64,000 nt of DNA from an uncultured Clostridia bacterium (GTDB taxonomy: Bacteria > Bacillota > Clostridia > Oscillospirales > Ruminococcaceae), in the NCBI GenBank assembly GCA_945876755.1, contig CAMCPM010000003.1:100518-164517 (forward strand), given 5' to 3'. Shown here in pieces: positions 33,649 to 42,635 of the stretch; within the stretch, counting starts at the first letter, position 1; each line of letters starts with the position of its first letter. The notes under the pieces are model-generated. The model made no database searches and was not told the origin of the DNA. It was given only the letters and a program-made list of their open reading frames with translations. The translations under genes were made by a program, and so were the position numbers.

Positions 33649-34183
33649 AGCTTGACAATCTCCTTGATATAACAACTGAAAGAGCAATTTTCAGCACATC
33701 GGGAATAATAAACGGAAATACGCACCAGCCAAGTGCAGTCATTATTCCGACAGGTTCGGTGTTTTTGCTGTAAACAAAGATAAACCATGCTGTTCCGAAA
33801 GCGTAGCATACGATAAGTCCGAGCGCCATTGCAGCTATTACTGCCGGAAGCTTTTCTCCGAGCAGCGAGGTCATTCCCCAGTATATAAGGGCTGTAAACA
33901 GGAAACCAATGATATATCCGCCGGTAGTTCCCAGCAGAACTCCTATTCCGCCGGAAAAACCTGCAAATACGGGAAGTCCAACCGCACCAAGGATTATGTA
34001 CAGCAGAACCGAAACAGTTCCGCGTTTTCCTCCGATAAGTCCGAGTGTGCAGAAAATCGCAAATGTCTGAAGAGTAAACGGAACGGTCGTCGGAATGCTT
34101 ATCCATGAGCATACGGCGATCACTGCAGCAAAAAGTCCGCACAAAGCCATATTTTTAACAGTATTATTTTTCAAATTGATCAT
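33620..34183 (-). CDS. bioY: Biotin transporter substrate-binding subunit BioY
   Basis: A 187-residue ECF S-component with about six membrane helices (ALCGLFAAVIAVCSWISIP; LGTTGGYIIGFLFTALIY with the conserved GGYIIGF). It binds biotin and works with an EcfAT module that is not in this window. The start is uncertain. ATG 34183 has AAAGGA directly against it, whereas the TTG at 34174 has that site nine bases upstream and gives the family-like start MKNNTVKNMALCG. A BirA-type operator covers its promoter. Confidence 0.9.
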   Translation of the reverse strand: MINLKNNTVKNMALCGLFAAVIAVCSWISIPTTVPFTLQTFAIFCTLGLIGGKRGTVSVLLYIILGAVGLPVFAGFSGGIGVLLGTTGGYIIGFLFTALIYWGMTSLLGEKLPAVIAAMALGLIVCYAFGTAWFIFVYSKNTEPVGIMTALGWCVFPFIIPDVLKIALSVVISRRLSSYVKPEAKAA

Positions 34184-34196
34184 TCCTTTCTTTAGC

Positions 34197-34251
34197 ATTA
34201 TAGCACACAATTTTAAAATTGTCAACTATAATTTTACTTTAGGTTGACAAT
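34197..34251 (-). promoter_or_regulatory. bioY promoter with BirA-like operator
   Basis: On the - strand TTGACA (34225-34220), 17 bases, TATAAT (34202-34197). A perfect inverted repeat ATTGTCAAC-N16-GTTGACAAT (34218-34226 with 34243-34251) overlaps the -35 box and resembles Firmicute BirA operators. Repression by biotin-loaded BirA is inferred; birA is not in the window. Confidence 0.8.
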
Positions 34252-34448
34252 TGCTTTTAATGGAAATAAAAAGCAAATATTTATATTAAATTATGTTTTA
34301 TTTTGCACAAAATATTTTGTACAAAAGTCGTTTTTGTTAACATTTAATTCAAAAAAAAAAGAAAAGACAAGATTTTAACATCATTATGGCGTATACTTGA
34401 TTATAGCGTAAGCTTAAATCAATTAAAATATTCAAGGGGGAAGCTTCT

Positions 34449-35438
34449 ATGAAAATGACAAAATTTATAAGTTGTATGATGAGCGCATTATTAATAACGA
34501 CAATTTCAATGCCATTATCTGTTTCTGCAAAAATTGTAGATGTTGATGGTGTTTCGAAATTTGAAAACAAAGACGGTTCTTATGCAACAAGTCAATTTGT
34601 AAGTTTTGATAAGAAAAAATATTATTTTGATGATGATGGTAAAATGGTTACTGGATGGCTTGAGTTGTCTGGTAAAAAATATTACTTTAATGAGAAAGGC
34701 GTAATGCTTACAGGTCTTAAAAAAATTGATAATACATATTACTACTTCTCATCTAAAGGTGTAATGCTTACAGGAACAATAAAAGTTAAAGATAATGTGT
34801 ATACATTTGGAGAAGATGGTAAATTAAAAAGTAAGTACAACGGATGGGTAAAATTTTCTGGTGAATCTTATTATTGTGAAAAAGGAAAAATCACAAAAGG
34901 ATTAAAAAAAATTAAAGATAAAAACGGAACTACAAATACATATTTTTTTGATAATGATGGAAAATTAGTTAAAAGCACAAAGGTTAATTATAAAACTGAT
35001 ATTTTATATTTGGATTCTTCAGGAGTTGTATATAAAACTGTTGATAATTCAGCAAACATTTATAATCGTCTTAATACATTGTACGACAATCAATACACAT
35101 ATAAAAATGCTATTGAAGAACTAAAAGATAAACTGGATTACTCTGAAAGTGAATTAAAAAAAGTTAATGATCTTTTATCAGCAGCCAAAAAAGACCTTTT
35201 AAAAGCTCAACAAAGTCAAGGAAGTGGAAGAAAGGTTTATGGTACTGACGGATCAGTAAGCTATTCATCTTCATCAAAAAACACCTCATGGGAACAGTAT
35301 TATGTTGATGAATATCAAAAGCTTCAAAAAGAATGGAAAAATGCTATTCAGCAAATTAAAGATAAAATCACAAAATATAAAAAAGAATTGAAAAAAATTG
35401 AAGCTGAAATTAAAGAATTAGAAAGTTACGTAAAATAA
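34449..35438 (+). CDS. Secreted cell-wall-binding-repeat protein with coiled coil
   Basis: A 329-residue exported protein. A signal peptide (about residues 1-28, ending SVSA) comes first. Four or five aromatic/Gly repeats of the choline/glucan-binding type follow (GWLELSGKKYYFNEKGVMLTG; GLKKIDNTYYYFSSKGVMLTG). A Lys/Glu-rich coiled coil runs from about residue 200 to the end. It is strongly AT-rich compared with carB beside it. It probably binds surface glycans or teichoic acid. Confidence 0.85.
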   Translation: MKMTKFISCMMSALLITTISMPLSVSAKIVDVDGVSKFENKDGSYATSQFVSFDKKKYYFDDDGKMVTGWLELSGKKYYFNEKGVMLTGLKKIDNTYYYFSSKGVMLTGTIKVKDNVYTFGEDGKLKSKYNGWVKFSGESYYCEKGKITKGLKKIKDKNGTTNTYFFDNDGKLVKSTKVNYKTDILYLDSSGVVYKTVDNSANIYNRLNTLYDNQYTYKNAIEELKDKLDYSESELKKVNDLLSAAKKDLLKAQQSQGSGRKVYGTDGSVSYSSSSKNTSWEQYYVDEYQKLQKEWKNAIQQIKDKITKYKKELKKIEAEIKELESYVK

Positions 35439-35447
35439 TTTTTTATC

Positions 35448-35482
35448 CTGTGTATGATTTATTCATACACAGAATTTTTTTT
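35448..35482 (+). terminator. Terminator of the repeat-protein gene
   Basis: CTGTGTATGA/TCATACACAG stem followed by eight T. Confidence 0.9.
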
Positions 35483-35647
35483 ATGTTTATATATAACATT
35501 TTTGATTCACAACTTTTAATAAGTATTTTTTGATGTAATATCTTGCATTTTTTACTGTTTTGTGTTATTATATTATTCGGTATAATGCCGCTGATGAAAC
35601 GGCAAATAAACAATCGTGCAGCCATAGCACGGGGTAGGGAGATAAAT

Positions 35648-38600
35648 ATGCCAAAAAAACAGGATATCAACAAAATTATGATTATCGGTTCCGGTCCCAT
35701 TATCATCGGTCAGGCGTGCGAATTTGACTATTCGGGAACTCAGGCGTGCAAGGCTCTGAAGAGTCTCGGCTATGAGATCGTATTGGTCAACTCGAACCCT
35801 GCTACGATAATGACAGACCCCGATGTTGCGGACATCACTTACATTGAACCGCTTAACCTCAATCGTCTGACGCAGATCATCGAAAAAGAACGTCCCGACG
35901 CTCTTCTCCCCAATCTGGGCGGTCAGTCGGGTCTTAACCTCTGCTCGGAGCTTTCAGAGGCAGGCGTTCTTGAAAAGTATAACGTAAAGGTCATCGGCGT
36001 TCAGGTCGACGCTATTGAGCGCGGTGAAGATCGTATCGAATTCAAGCATACTATGGACAAGCTTGGCATTGAAATGGCTCGAAGCGAAGTTGCCTATTCG
36101 GTTGACGAAGCTGTTGCCATTGCCGAAAAGCTTAAATATCCGGTGGTACTCCGTCCTGCATATACAATGGGCGGCGCAGGCGGCGGTATGGTTTACAATG
36201 TTGACGAGTTAAAAACAGTATGTGCAAGAGGCTTACAGGCAAGTCTTGTGGGACAAGTCCTCGTCGAAGAATGCATCGCAGGTTGGGAAGAGCTTGAGCT
36301 TGAGGTCGTACGCGACGCGGAAAACAACATCATCACCGTTTGCTTTATCGAAAATATCGACCCTATCGGCGTTCACACAGGTGATTCATTCTGCTCTGCG
36401 CCTATGCTTACAATTTCCGAGGACGTTCAGAAAAAGCTTCAGGAACAGTCCTATAAAATAGTTGAAGCTATCGAGGTTATCGGCGGTTGCAACTGTCAGT
36501 TCGCTCACGACCCGGAAACCGGAAGAATCGTAGTTATTGAGATAAATCCGCGTACATCACGTTCGTCCGCACTTGCTTCAAAGGCTACGGGCTTCCCTAT
36601 CGCTCTCGTTTCTGCTATGCTCGCCTGCGGTCTGACCTTAAAGGAGATTCCATGCGGCAAGTACGGAACTCTAGACAAGTACGTTCCCGACGGAGACTAT
36701 GTTGTTATCAAGTTCGCTCGCTGGGCGTTTGAAAAATTCAAGGGCGCTGAGGACAAGCTTGGTACTCAGATGCGTGCAGTAGGCGAAGTAATGAGCATCG
36801 GCAAGACATACAAGGAGGCTTTTCAGAAAGCTATCCGAAGCCTTGAAACAGGACGTTACGGTCTTGGCTTTGCAAAGGATTTCAACAAGCTTTCAAAGGA
36901 CGAGCTTCTCAAAAAGCTTGCTTTTCCGTCCAGCGAACGCCAGTTTATAATTTATGAGGCGCTGCGCAAAGGTGCAACTGTTGATGAAATATACCGCCTT
37001 ACAAAAATCAAGCACTGGTTCCTTGAACAGATGCTTGAGCTCGTTCAGGAAGAAGAAGCGCTTATCGCAAAGAAGGGCAGCGTTCCCGACAAGGACTGCT
37101 TGAAGCAGGCTAAGCTTGACGGCTTCAGCGACCGCTACCTCAGTATGCTTCTTGATGTTCCCGAGGACGATATCCGCAGCGCAAGATATGAATACGGCAT
37201 ACGCGAGGCATGGGAAGGCGTTCATGTAAGCGGTACGGAAAATGCGGCTTACTACTATTCAACATATCATCTTGATGAGGATAAGAGTCCCGTCAATACC
37301 GACAAGCCTAAGATAATGATTCTCGGCGGCGGTCCTAACCGTATCGGTCAGGGTATCGAGTTCGACTACTGCTGCGTACACGCTGCTCTTGCTCTGAAAA
37401 AGCTTGGATTTGAGTCAATTATCGTAAACTGCAATCCCGAAACAGTTTCTACTGACTATGATACCTCTGACAAGCTTTACTTTGAGCCGCTTACCCTTGA
37501 GGATGTTCTCAGTATTCACGAAAAAGAAAAGCCCGTAGGCGTTATCGCACAATTCGGCGGTCAGACTCCCCTTAACCTTGCAGCCGACCTGAAAAAGAAC
37601 GGCGTGAATATTCTCGGCACTACTCCCGAGACCATCGACCTTGCCGAAGACAGAGACCACTTCCGCGCTATGATGGACCGTCTCGGAATACCGATGCCGG
37701 AAGCAGGTATGGCTGTAAATGTGGATGAGGCTCTTGAGATCGCAAACCGTATCGGATACCCTGTTATGGTTCGCCCGTCTTATGTACTTGGCGGACGCGG
37801 AATGGAGATCGTTCACGATGACGAAATGATGAGAGTTTATATGTCAGCAGCCGTAGGCGTAACTCCCGACAGACCTATCCTTATCGACCGTTTCCTTAAC
37901 CACGCTACCGAATGTGAAGCTGACGCTATCTCAGACGGCACACACTGCTTCGTTCCTGCTGTTATGGAACACATAGAGCTTGCTGGCGTTCACTCGGGTG
38001 ACTCGGCTTGTATCCTTCCCGCAAAAAATCTTACCGAAAAGCAGATTGCTACAATCAAGGAGTACACAAAGAAAATTGCCATCGAAATGCACGTCTGCGG
38101 TCTTATGAATATGCAGTACGCAATTGAGGGCGATACCGTTTACGTTCTTGAAGCAAACCCGAGAGCGTCAAGAACTGTACCTCTTGTTTCAAAGGTTTGC
38201 AGTATCAACATGGTTAAAATTGCTACCGAAATAATGGTTTCACAGTTTACAGGAAAGGCTTCACCCGTTCCCGAACTTCACGACCGTGAGATAAATCATT
38301 ATGGTGTTAAGGAAGCTGTTTTCCCGTTCAATATGTTCCAGGAAGTAGACCCTGTTCTCGGACCTGAAATGCGTTCAACAGGCGAAGTTCTCGGACTTTC
38401 CGAATCGTTCGGAGAAGCTTACTACAAGGCGCAGGAGGCGTCACAGGTAAAGCTACCGTTTGAAGGAACCGTTCTTCTCAGCGTATGCGACCGCGATAAG
38501 CCTGAGCTTCTTGAAATTGCAAAGGCTTTCAACGAACTTGGATTTAAAATTATCGCAACAGGCAAGAGCTATGAGATGATAACCGAAGCAGGCATACCGG

Positions 38601-38869
38601 CAGAGCATATCTTCAAGCTCTACGAGGGCAGACCCAATATTGCAGACCAGATCGCAAACGGCGAGATTCAGCTTATTATAAATACTCCGGCAGGAAAGAC
38701 AAGCGTATATGATGACAGCTACATCAGAAAAGCTGCCATCAAGCACAGAGTACCTTACATTACAACAATGGCTGCCGCAAAGGCAAGCGCTGAGGGAATT
38801 CGCGCTATGAAGAACAATAATCATATGGGTGTAAAATCACTTCAGGCTTACCACGCTGATATCAAGTAA
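35648..38869 (+). CDS. carB: Carbamoyl-phosphate synthase large subunit
   Basis: A 1073-residue enzyme, the same length as E. coli CarB. It makes carbamoyl phosphate for arginine and pyrimidines from ammonia supplied by CarA. Two ATP-grasp halves are clear (VLRPAYTMGGAGGGM and VMVRPSYVLGGRGMEI). A C-terminal MGS-like regulatory domain (about 935-1073) carries FKIIATGKSYEMI and IINTPAGK. The start ATG 35648 follows GGGAGAT. carA is not next to it, since the upstream gene is an unrelated secreted protein. Confidence 0.97.
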   Translation: MPKKQDINKIMIIGSGPIIIGQACEFDYSGTQACKALKSLGYEIVLVNSNPATIMTDPDVADITYIEPLNLNRLTQIIEKERPDALLPNLGGQSGLNLCSELSEAGVLEKYNVKVIGVQVDAIERGEDRIEFKHTMDKLGIEMARSEVAYSVDEAVAIAEKLKYPVVLRPAYTMGGAGGGMVYNVDELKTVCARGLQASLVGQVLVEECIAGWEELELEVVRDAENNIITVCFIENIDPIGVHTGDSFCSAPMLTISEDVQKKLQEQSYKIVEAIEVIGGCNCQFAHDPETGRIVVIEINPRTSRSSALASKATGFPIALVSAMLACGLTLKEIPCGKYGTLDKYVPDGDYVVIKFARWAFEKFKGAEDKLGTQMRAVGEVMSIGKTYKEAFQKAIRSLETGRYGLGFAKDFNKLSKDELLKKLAFPSSERQFIIYEALRKGATVDEIYRLTKIKHWFLEQMLELVQEEEALIAKKGSVPDKDCLKQAKLDGFSDRYLSMLLDVPEDDIRSARYEYGIREAWEGVHVSGTENAAYYYSTYHLDEDKSPVNTDKPKIMILGGGPNRIGQGIEFDYCCVHAALALKKLGFESIIVNCNPETVSTDYDTSDKLYFEPLTLEDVLSIHEKEKPVGVIAQFGGQTPLNLAADLKKNGVNILGTTPETIDLAEDRDHFRAMMDRLGIPMPEAGMAVNVDEALEIANRIGYPVMVRPSYVLGGRGMEIVHDDEMMRVYMSAAVGVTPDRPILIDRFLNHATECEADAISDGTHCFVPAVMEHIELAGVHSGDSACILPAKNLTEKQIATIKEYTKKIAIEMHVCGLMNMQYAIEGDTVYVLEANPRASRTVPLVSKVCSINMVKIATEIMVSQFTGKASPVPELHDREINHYGVKEAVFPFNMFQEVDPVLGPEMRSTGEVLGLSESFGEAYYKAQEASQVKLPFEGTVLLSVCDRDKPELLEIAKAFNELGFKIIATGKSYEMITEAGIPAEHIFKLYEGRPNIADQIANGEIQLIINTPAGKTSVYDDSYIRKAAIKHRVPYITTMAAAKASAEGIRAMKNNNHMGVKSLQAYHADIK

Positions 38870-38890
38870 TCACAAAAACAAACATTAACA

Positions 38891-38950
38891 AAGGCGCTGA
38901 ACGCACTTTCGCATAATACAGATTTGCGAAAAATCATGTTCGGCGCTTTT
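38891..38950 (+). terminator. Terminator of carB
   Basis: AAGGCGCTGAAC/GTTCGGCGCTTT outer stem (two G-T wobbles) with an inner TTCGCA/TGCGAA stem and a T-rich tail. Confidence 0.75.
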
Positions 38951-38978
38951 ATTTTGTTTTTTATAAAAAAAATTCCAT

Positions 38979-39052
38979 TTACCTATTGACAAGGTAGGAA
39001 AAATGTGATATTATAATACCAACCTACTTGATAGATATGTAAGGCGTAATTT
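38979..39052 (+). promoter_or_regulatory. cysK operon promoter and candidate Rrf2-type operator
   Basis: TTGACA (38986-38991), 17 bases, TATTAT (39009-39014). Two similar segments, ACCTATTGACAAGGTAGG around the -35 box and CCTACTTGATAGATATGTAAGG downstream of the -10 box, each contain CCTA...(T)AGG-like arms. Control by the Rrf2 protein at the operon's end is an inference. Confidence 0.5.
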
Positions 39053-39077
39053 TAAAACAGAAAAGGAGATCTTTACT

Positions 39078-40010
39078 ATGTCAAAAATTTATACATCAGC
39101 TGACCAGCTTATCGGAAAAACACCGCTTCTCGAACTTACTCACATTGAAAATTCGCTTGGGCTTAAAGCAAAAATCCTTGCAAAGCTTGAATACTTCAAT
39201 CCGGCAGGTTCTGTAAAGGACAGAATCGCAAAGGCTATGATAGACGACGCAGAAGCAAGCGGAAAGCTTAAACCCGACTCTGTTATAATCGAACCTACAT
39301 CCGGTAACACCGGAATCGGTTTGGCGGCAGTTTCTGCGGCAAGAGGTTACAGAATTATCATCGTAATGCCAGAAACCATGTCCGTTGAGCGCAGACAGCT
39401 GATGAAAGCTTACGGAGCAGAGCTTGTACTTACCGAGGGCGCAAAAGGAATGAAGGGTGCGATCGCAAAGGCAGAAGAGCTTGCAAAGGAAATTCCCAAC
39501 AGCTTTATTCCCTCTCAGTTCACAAACCCTGCAAATCCCAAGGCACATTTTGAAACTACAGGTCCCGAAATTTATGAGGATACAGACGGCAAGGTAGATA
39601 TTTTTGTTGCGGGTGTAGGCACAGGCGGTACTGTAACAGGTATCGGCGAATACCTTAAATCAAAAAATCCGAATGTAAAAATCGTTGCTGTTGAGCCTGC
39701 TTCCTCCGCTGTACTTTCCACTGGCGTTGCAGGTCCTCACAAGATTCAGGGTATCGGCGCAGGCTTTGTTCCCGAAGTGCTTAACACGAAAATTTACGAT
39801 GAAATAATCGCCGTTTCCAACGAGGACGCATTTGCAGGCGGAAAGCTTATCGGTAAAAACGAGGGCGTACTTGTAGGTATTTCCTCAGGTGCAGCGGCTT
39901 GGGCGGCAATTGAGCTTGCAAAACGTCCGGAAAATGAGGGAAAGAATATTGTCGTTCTTCTTCCCGATACCGGAGACAGATATCTGTCTACTCCGCTTTT
40001 TGCTGATTAA
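39078..40010 (+). CDS. cysK: Cysteine synthase
   Basis: A 310-residue PLP enzyme that makes L-cysteine from O-acetylserine and sulfide. The PLP lysine lies in [11 protein letters not shown], the substrate loop in [12 protein letters not shown], and the phosphate-binding glycines in [24 protein letters not shown] precedes the ATG. It heads the operon with the desulfurase NifS, so cysteine made here can feed sulfur to the following genes. Confidence 0.96.
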   Translation: MSKIYTSADQLIGKTPLLELTHIENSLGLKAKILAKLEYFNPAGSVKDRIAKAMIDDAEASGKLKPDSVIIEPTSGNTGIGLAAVSAARGYRIIIVMPETMSVERRQLMKAYGAELVLTEGAKGMKGAIAKAEELAKEIPNSFIPSQFTNPANPKAHFETTGPEIYEDTDGKVDIFVAGVGTGGTVTGIGEYLKSKNPNVKIVAVEPASSAVLSTGVAGPHKIQGIGAGFVPEVLNTKIYDEIIAVSNEDAFAGGKLIGKNEGVLVGISSGAAAWAAIELAKRPENEGKNIVVLLPDTGDRYLSTPLFAD

Positions 40011-40046
40011 AATGATTCAGCGGAATTTTTGAAAGGAATGAAACAA

Positions 40047-41237
40047 ATGCAGATTTACGCAGACAATGCGGCAACTACAAAAATGAGCAGAACGGCTATT
40101 GATGCCATGCTGCCATATTTGGACGGAATTTACGGAAACCCGTCCAGTCTGCACTCTGTCGGACAAAAAGCAAACGAAGCTCTTTGTGACGCAAGGGAGC
40201 GAATCGCAAAGCTGCTTGGCTGTGAGGCAAGAGAAATAACTTTTACCTCAGGCGGCAGCGAAGCTGATAATCAGGCAATAATCTCCGCTGCACGGCTTGG
40301 CGAAAGGCAAGAGAAAAAGCATATTATTTCCACTGCATTTGAGCATCATGCTGTTCTGCATACGCTGAACAGGCTCAAAAAAGAGGGCTTTGAAATTACT
40401 CTGCTTGACGTTCATGAAAATGGTATGGTAACGCCCGAACAGGTCGACGAAGCTATTCGTCCCGATACCTGTCTCGTGACGGTTATGTACGCAAACAACG
40501 AGATAGGCTCGGTTCAGCCAATAAAGGAAATCGGCGAGGTCTGCAAAAAACAAGGAGTAATTTTTCATACCGATGCAGTTCAGGCAGCAGGACATCTTCA
40601 CATAAACGTCCGTGAGCAGAATATTGATATGCTGTCTATATCGGCGCACAAGTTTCACGGTCCGAAAGGAATCGGCGTGTTGTACAGCAGAAAAGGTATT
40701 CCTCTTGTAAACATAATCGACGGAGGTGCTCAAGAGCGTGGAAAGCGCGGCGGAACCGAAAATATTCCTGCAATAATGGGTATGGCAGCTGCTCTTGAAG
40801 AAGCTTGCCGCAATATGGACAAAAATAACGAAAAATTAACCTTGATGAAAGACAGACTTATTGAGGGACTTTCTGAAATTCCTCACGCAGTTCTTAACGG
40901 CGACAGAAAAAGCCGCCTTTGCTCCAATGTAAATTTCTGCTTTGAGGGTATTGAAGGCGAATCTCTGCTTCTTCTGCTGGACGACAAGGGTATCTGCGCT
41001 TCGTCGGGTTCGGCGTGTACATCGGGTTCTCTTGACCCGAGCCACGTTCTGCTTGCTATCGGCAGACCCCATGAGATCGCCCACGGCTCTCTGAGGCTTT
41101 CTCTTTCGGAAGAAAACACAGATGAGGAAATCGAATATATTATAAAATCTGTCAAGGAAGTAGTTTCATACCTGCGGAGCATTTCTCCGATATGGGGCGA
41201 CCTTATCAACGGCAGAAAAGAATTTGTAATAAAGTAA
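40047..41237 (+). CDS. nifS: Cysteine desulfurase (NifS/IscS)
   Basis: A 396-residue PLP enzyme that takes sulfur from cysteine as a protein-bound persulfide for Fe-S clusters and tRNA thiolation. The PLP lysine is in SAHKFHGPKGIG, and the active Cys is in the loop CASSGSACTSGS. ATG 40047 is used because AAAGGA (40032-40037) is nine bases away; ATG 40038 and TTG 40029 are too close or inside that site. It lies between cysK and the scaffold gene. Confidence 0.95.
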   Translation: MQIYADNAATTKMSRTAIDAMLPYLDGIYGNPSSLHSVGQKANEALCDARERIAKLLGCEAREITFTSGGSEADNQAIISAARLGERQEKKHIISTAFEHHAVLHTLNRLKKEGFEITLLDVHENGMVTPEQVDEAIRPDTCLVTVMYANNEIGSVQPIKEIGEVCKKQGVIFHTDAVQAAGHLHINVREQNIDMLSISAHKFHGPKGIGVLYSRKGIPLVNIIDGGAQERGKRGGTENIPAIMGMAAALEEACRNMDKNNEKLTLMKDRLIEGLSEIPHAVLNGDRKSRLCSNVNFCFEGIEGESLLLLLDDKGICASSGSACTSGSLDPSHVLLAIGRPHEIAHGSLRLSLSEENTDEEIEYIIKSVKEVVSYLRSISPIWGDLINGRKEFVIK

Positions 41238-41280
41238 ACAACTTATATTCAAAGCGCAGGCTTGAAAGGATAAAATAAAT

Positions 41281-41715
41281 ATGGCTTTATACAGCGAAAA
41301 GGTAATGGATCATTTCCGCAATCCGAGGAATGTGGGAACAATAGAAAATGCCGACGGAATTGGCGAAGTCGGCAACGCAAAGTGCGGCGACATCATGAAG
41401 ATATATCTGAAAATCGACAACGATATCATCTCTGACGTCAAGTTTGAAACTTTCGGCTGCGGCAGCGCAATTGCTTCAAGCTCGATGGCAACCGAGCTTA
41501 TCAAGGGCAAGCCTGTTTCCGAGGCTCTCGCTCTCACAAACAAGGCTGTAGTTGAGGCTTTGGACGGACTCCCTGCCCACAAGATTCACTGTTCCGTGCT
41601 GGCAGAGGAAGCAATAAAATCGGCGCTTAAAGATTACTATGACAAAAACGGCATTGCTTACGATAAAAAGGATTTCCCCGACTGCGAAAGCTGCGGACAC
41701 TGCTGCGGTGAATAA
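41281..41715 (+). CDS. iscU: Fe-S cluster assembly scaffold (IscU/NifU N-terminal type)
   Basis: A 144-residue scaffold on which new clusters are built from sulfur given by the desulfurase. The three ligand cysteines are in GNAKCGD, TFGCGSAIASS and KIHCSVLAEE. The C-terminal CESCGHCCGE adds four cysteines that the bacterial IscU core does not need, an ending seen in clostridial NifU-like proteins. It is followed after two bases by the nadA start codon. Confidence 0.95.
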   Translation: MALYSEKVMDHFRNPRNVGTIENADGIGEVGNAKCGDIMKIYLKIDNDIISDVKFETFGCGSAIASSSMATELIKGKPVSEALALTNKAVVEALDGLPAHKIHCSVLAEEAIKSALKDYYDKNGIAYDKKDFPDCESCGHCCGE

Positions 41716-41717
41716 AC

Positions 41718-42635
41718 ATGACAGTCAGAGAAGTACAGGATTCTATCCTGAAAATAAAGAAATAAAAGAATATTTGTATTCTTGCCCATGCGTACCAAAG
41801 CCATGATATCTGGGAAATAGCCGATTACACGGGTGATTCTTTCGGTTTGAGCCAGAAGGCTGCTCAAGCTGAAGCAGATACAGTTATAATGTGCGGCGTG
41901 CGTTTTATGGCGGAAACGGTGAAAATCTTATCCCCAGAAAAGAAAGTAATTCTTGCAAATTCGTCCGCCGGCTGCCCGATGGCTGAACAGATGGATATTG
42001 AGCTGATAGAACAGCTTAAATCAGAAATGCCCGGTTATACGGTTGCGGCATATATCAACACAACTTCAGAACTGAAGCAGATATGTGATGTATGCGTTAC
42101 TTCGTCCTCGGCGGTGAAAATTATCCGTAACATTCAGAATGACAAAATTCTGTTTATCCCTGACTGCAATCTTGGCGACTGGATCGCAAAGCAGATACCC
42201 GAAAAGCACATTGAACTGGTTCACGGCGGCTGCCCTACCCATCTGAGGATAACTCTTCGTGATGTTGAAAGGGTTCGGAAGAAGTACCCTGACGCGTTGC
42301 TGCTTGTACACCCTGAATGTCACCCGTCGGTAGTGGAAAAAGCTGATTTTGTAGGAAGTACAACGGAAATAATATCATTTGCCGGGAAAGGTACAAATAA
42401 TAGCTATATCATCGGTACGGAAAACAGCATTGTCGAGCATCTTCAATTTATGTGCCCCGATAAAAAATTTATTCCGCTGTCAAAGGACTGCGTATGCCAT
42501 AATATGAAAGCTACTACACTGATTGACGTGTACAACTGCGTATGCGGCACGGGCGGCGAGGAAATTCATCTTTCGGATTCTGTTATAAAAAAGTCGCGCA
42601 GGTGCATTGATGAAATGCTGAGGCTTGGAAAATGA
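41718..42635 (+). pseudogene. nadA: Quinolinate synthase gene with in-frame stop
   Basis: NadA makes quinolinate for NAD from iminoaspartate and dihydroxyacetone phosphate with a 4Fe-4S cluster. The frame starts at ATG 41718 (MTVREVQDSILKIKK) and meets TAA at 41763, then continues unbroken as KNICILAHAYQSHDIWEIADY to 42635. The substrate-binding HAYQ segment lies just after the stop. A single GAA-to-TAA change would explain it. Cluster cysteines in CDVCVTSSS, HPECHPS and the C-terminal region are intact. Its end overlaps mnmA by ATGA. No nadB or nadC is nearby. Confidence 0.8.

Noticed and set aside
35543..35647. A 35-codon N-terminal extension of carB
   Set aside because: The extension has no similarity to CarB. 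ATG 35648 gives exactly the usual 1073 residues and has its own ribosome site.
41847..42635. nadA as a shorter intact gene starting at TTG 41847
   Set aside because: That start drops the conserved HAYQ substrate segment and has no ribosome site; the frame clearly continues upstream to 41718 through a stop.
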